Source: Silanimonas sp. (GTDB lineage: Bacteria; Pseudomonadota; Gammaproteobacteria; Xanthomonadales; Xanthomonadaceae). Taken from it: a stretch of DNA of 64,000 bases. The stretch lies in assembly GCA_026005095.1 (NCBI GenBank), contig BPKK01000013.1, positions 1 to 64,000 on the forward strand, written 5' to 3'. The position numbers and the translations under genes were made by a program. The notes under the pieces were generated by a model. The model was not told the origin of the DNA and did no database searches. It saw only the letters and a list, made by a program, of their open reading frames with translations. Below, piece by piece: positions 63,479 through 64,000 of this stretch. Every line of letters begins with the position of its first letter. The stretch's first letter is position 1.

Positions 63479-64000
63479 TCAGTAGAGATCGATCGGGTCG
63501 ATATCGATCGACCAGCGCACCCGCCGCGCCTCCGGCAGCGCGTACCAATCCGGCACGGCCCGGGCGAGCGCGGCTTGCAATGTCTCGCGGCGACCGGCGC
63601 GCAGCAGCAGCTGCATCCGCGAAAGACCGGCACGGCGCGCCATCGGCGCCGGCAGCGGGCCGGCCCAGCCGAGGCCGGCCGGCGTCTCGCCGCCGGCCAG
63701 GGCCTGCAGATGGTTCCGGGCCGCCTCGAGGAAGGCCGAGGCGGCGTTAGCCTCGCGTGCCTCGGCGCGCAGCAGGGCCCAGTGGGCGAAGGGCGGTAGG
63801 GCGGCGGCCTCGCGCTCGGCCAGCAGGGTGGCGGCCAGGGCCGCATAGCCGCCGGAGAGCAGCAGGGCGAGCCAGGGGTGCTCCGGGTGATGGGTCTGCA
63901 GCAGCAGCTGCCCTGGGCGGTCGGCGCGTCCCGCGCGCCCGGCCACCTGCACCAGCAGCTGGCCCAGGCGCTCGCCGGCACGGAAGTCGGCGGAGAACAG
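63479..64000 (-). CDS. priA: primosomal protein N' (PriA), 3' part only
   Basis: The last 174 codons of a gene that continues beyond the window. The sequence has the helicase motif VI region VQVAGRAGRADRPGQ, and the C-terminal domain ending RVRWSIDIDPIDLY, which closely matches the end of PriA. PriA restarts stalled replication forks by unwinding and loading DnaB. The zinc-binding and Walker motifs lie outside the window. It converges with the small membrane-protein gene. Confidence 0.93.
   Translation of the reverse strand: MFSADFRAGERLGQLLVQVAGRAGRADRPGQLLLQTHHPEHPWLALLLSGGYAALAATLLAEREAAALPPFAHWALLRAEAREANAASAFLEAARNHLQALAGGETPAGLGWAGPLPAPMARRAGLSRMQLLLRAGRRETLQAALARAVPDWYALPEARRVRWSIDIDPIDLY

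Overview
The window reads as a high-GC gammaproteobacterial chromosome of the Xanthomonadaceae/Lysobacteraceae type. Support for that placement: a XanB2-type chorismatase (3-/4-hydroxybenzoate for xanthomonadin and ubiquinone), a polA-linked small RNA whose hairpins resemble Xanthomonas sX13, long N-terminal and C-terminal extensions on Rho and RhlB, and the overall gene content. I cannot name a genus from sequence alone. No rRNA, tRNA, CRISPR array or prophage is visible. Coding density is very high and most genes sit in short operons.

Layout: 0.1-7.1 kb is a complete F1Fo ATP synthase operon (atpIBEFHAGDC) closed by an intrinsic terminator, followed by glmU. At 8.6-15.0 kb a Fur-box-preceded iron-uptake operon (exbB, exbD, tonB, a catecholate-type TonB-dependent receptor, an FMN alpha-hydroxyacid oxidase, piuC) separates glmU from glmS, genes that are often neighbours. 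Then come glmS, a small conserved unknown, a LOG-family hydrolase, msrC, bioD and a QueD-like protein lacking its catalytic Cys and Glu. Two nested IS3-family remnants occupy 19.85-20.77 kb. Next are xthA, a TRAP-type binding protein, a membrane Ser/Thr kinase, a small secreted Cys-rich protein with a G10 tract in its promoter spacer, uvrD, a glutathione transferase, a multiply frameshifted dipeptidyl peptidase IV, two SDRs, a saccharopine-dehydrogenase-like reductase, a PAS-GGDEF-EAL protein, TRAP dctQM, and polA.

Downstream of polA (40.3-40.65 kb) lies a small RNA with three hairpins that each show CUCCCCU in the loop, the last one being its terminator. This is the most interesting element in the window. 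After it come an FAD protein, hemF, xanB2, a Ca2+/Na+ antiporter with an S9 peptidase, ycgL with a large membrane ankyrin protein, a TonB-C-like exported protein, rho, trxA, rhlB, ftsEX, a tandem-receiver response regulator, ung, a large Cys-rich exported protein, rpoH under a perfect CIRCE operator, a small Coa1-like membrane protein, and the 3' part of priA.

Data quality: five otherwise well-conserved genes are broken by what I read as ten single-base insertions and no deletions, on both strands. That bias suggests residual assembly error rather than gene decay, and it affects how broken genes and homopolymer tracts here should be read.
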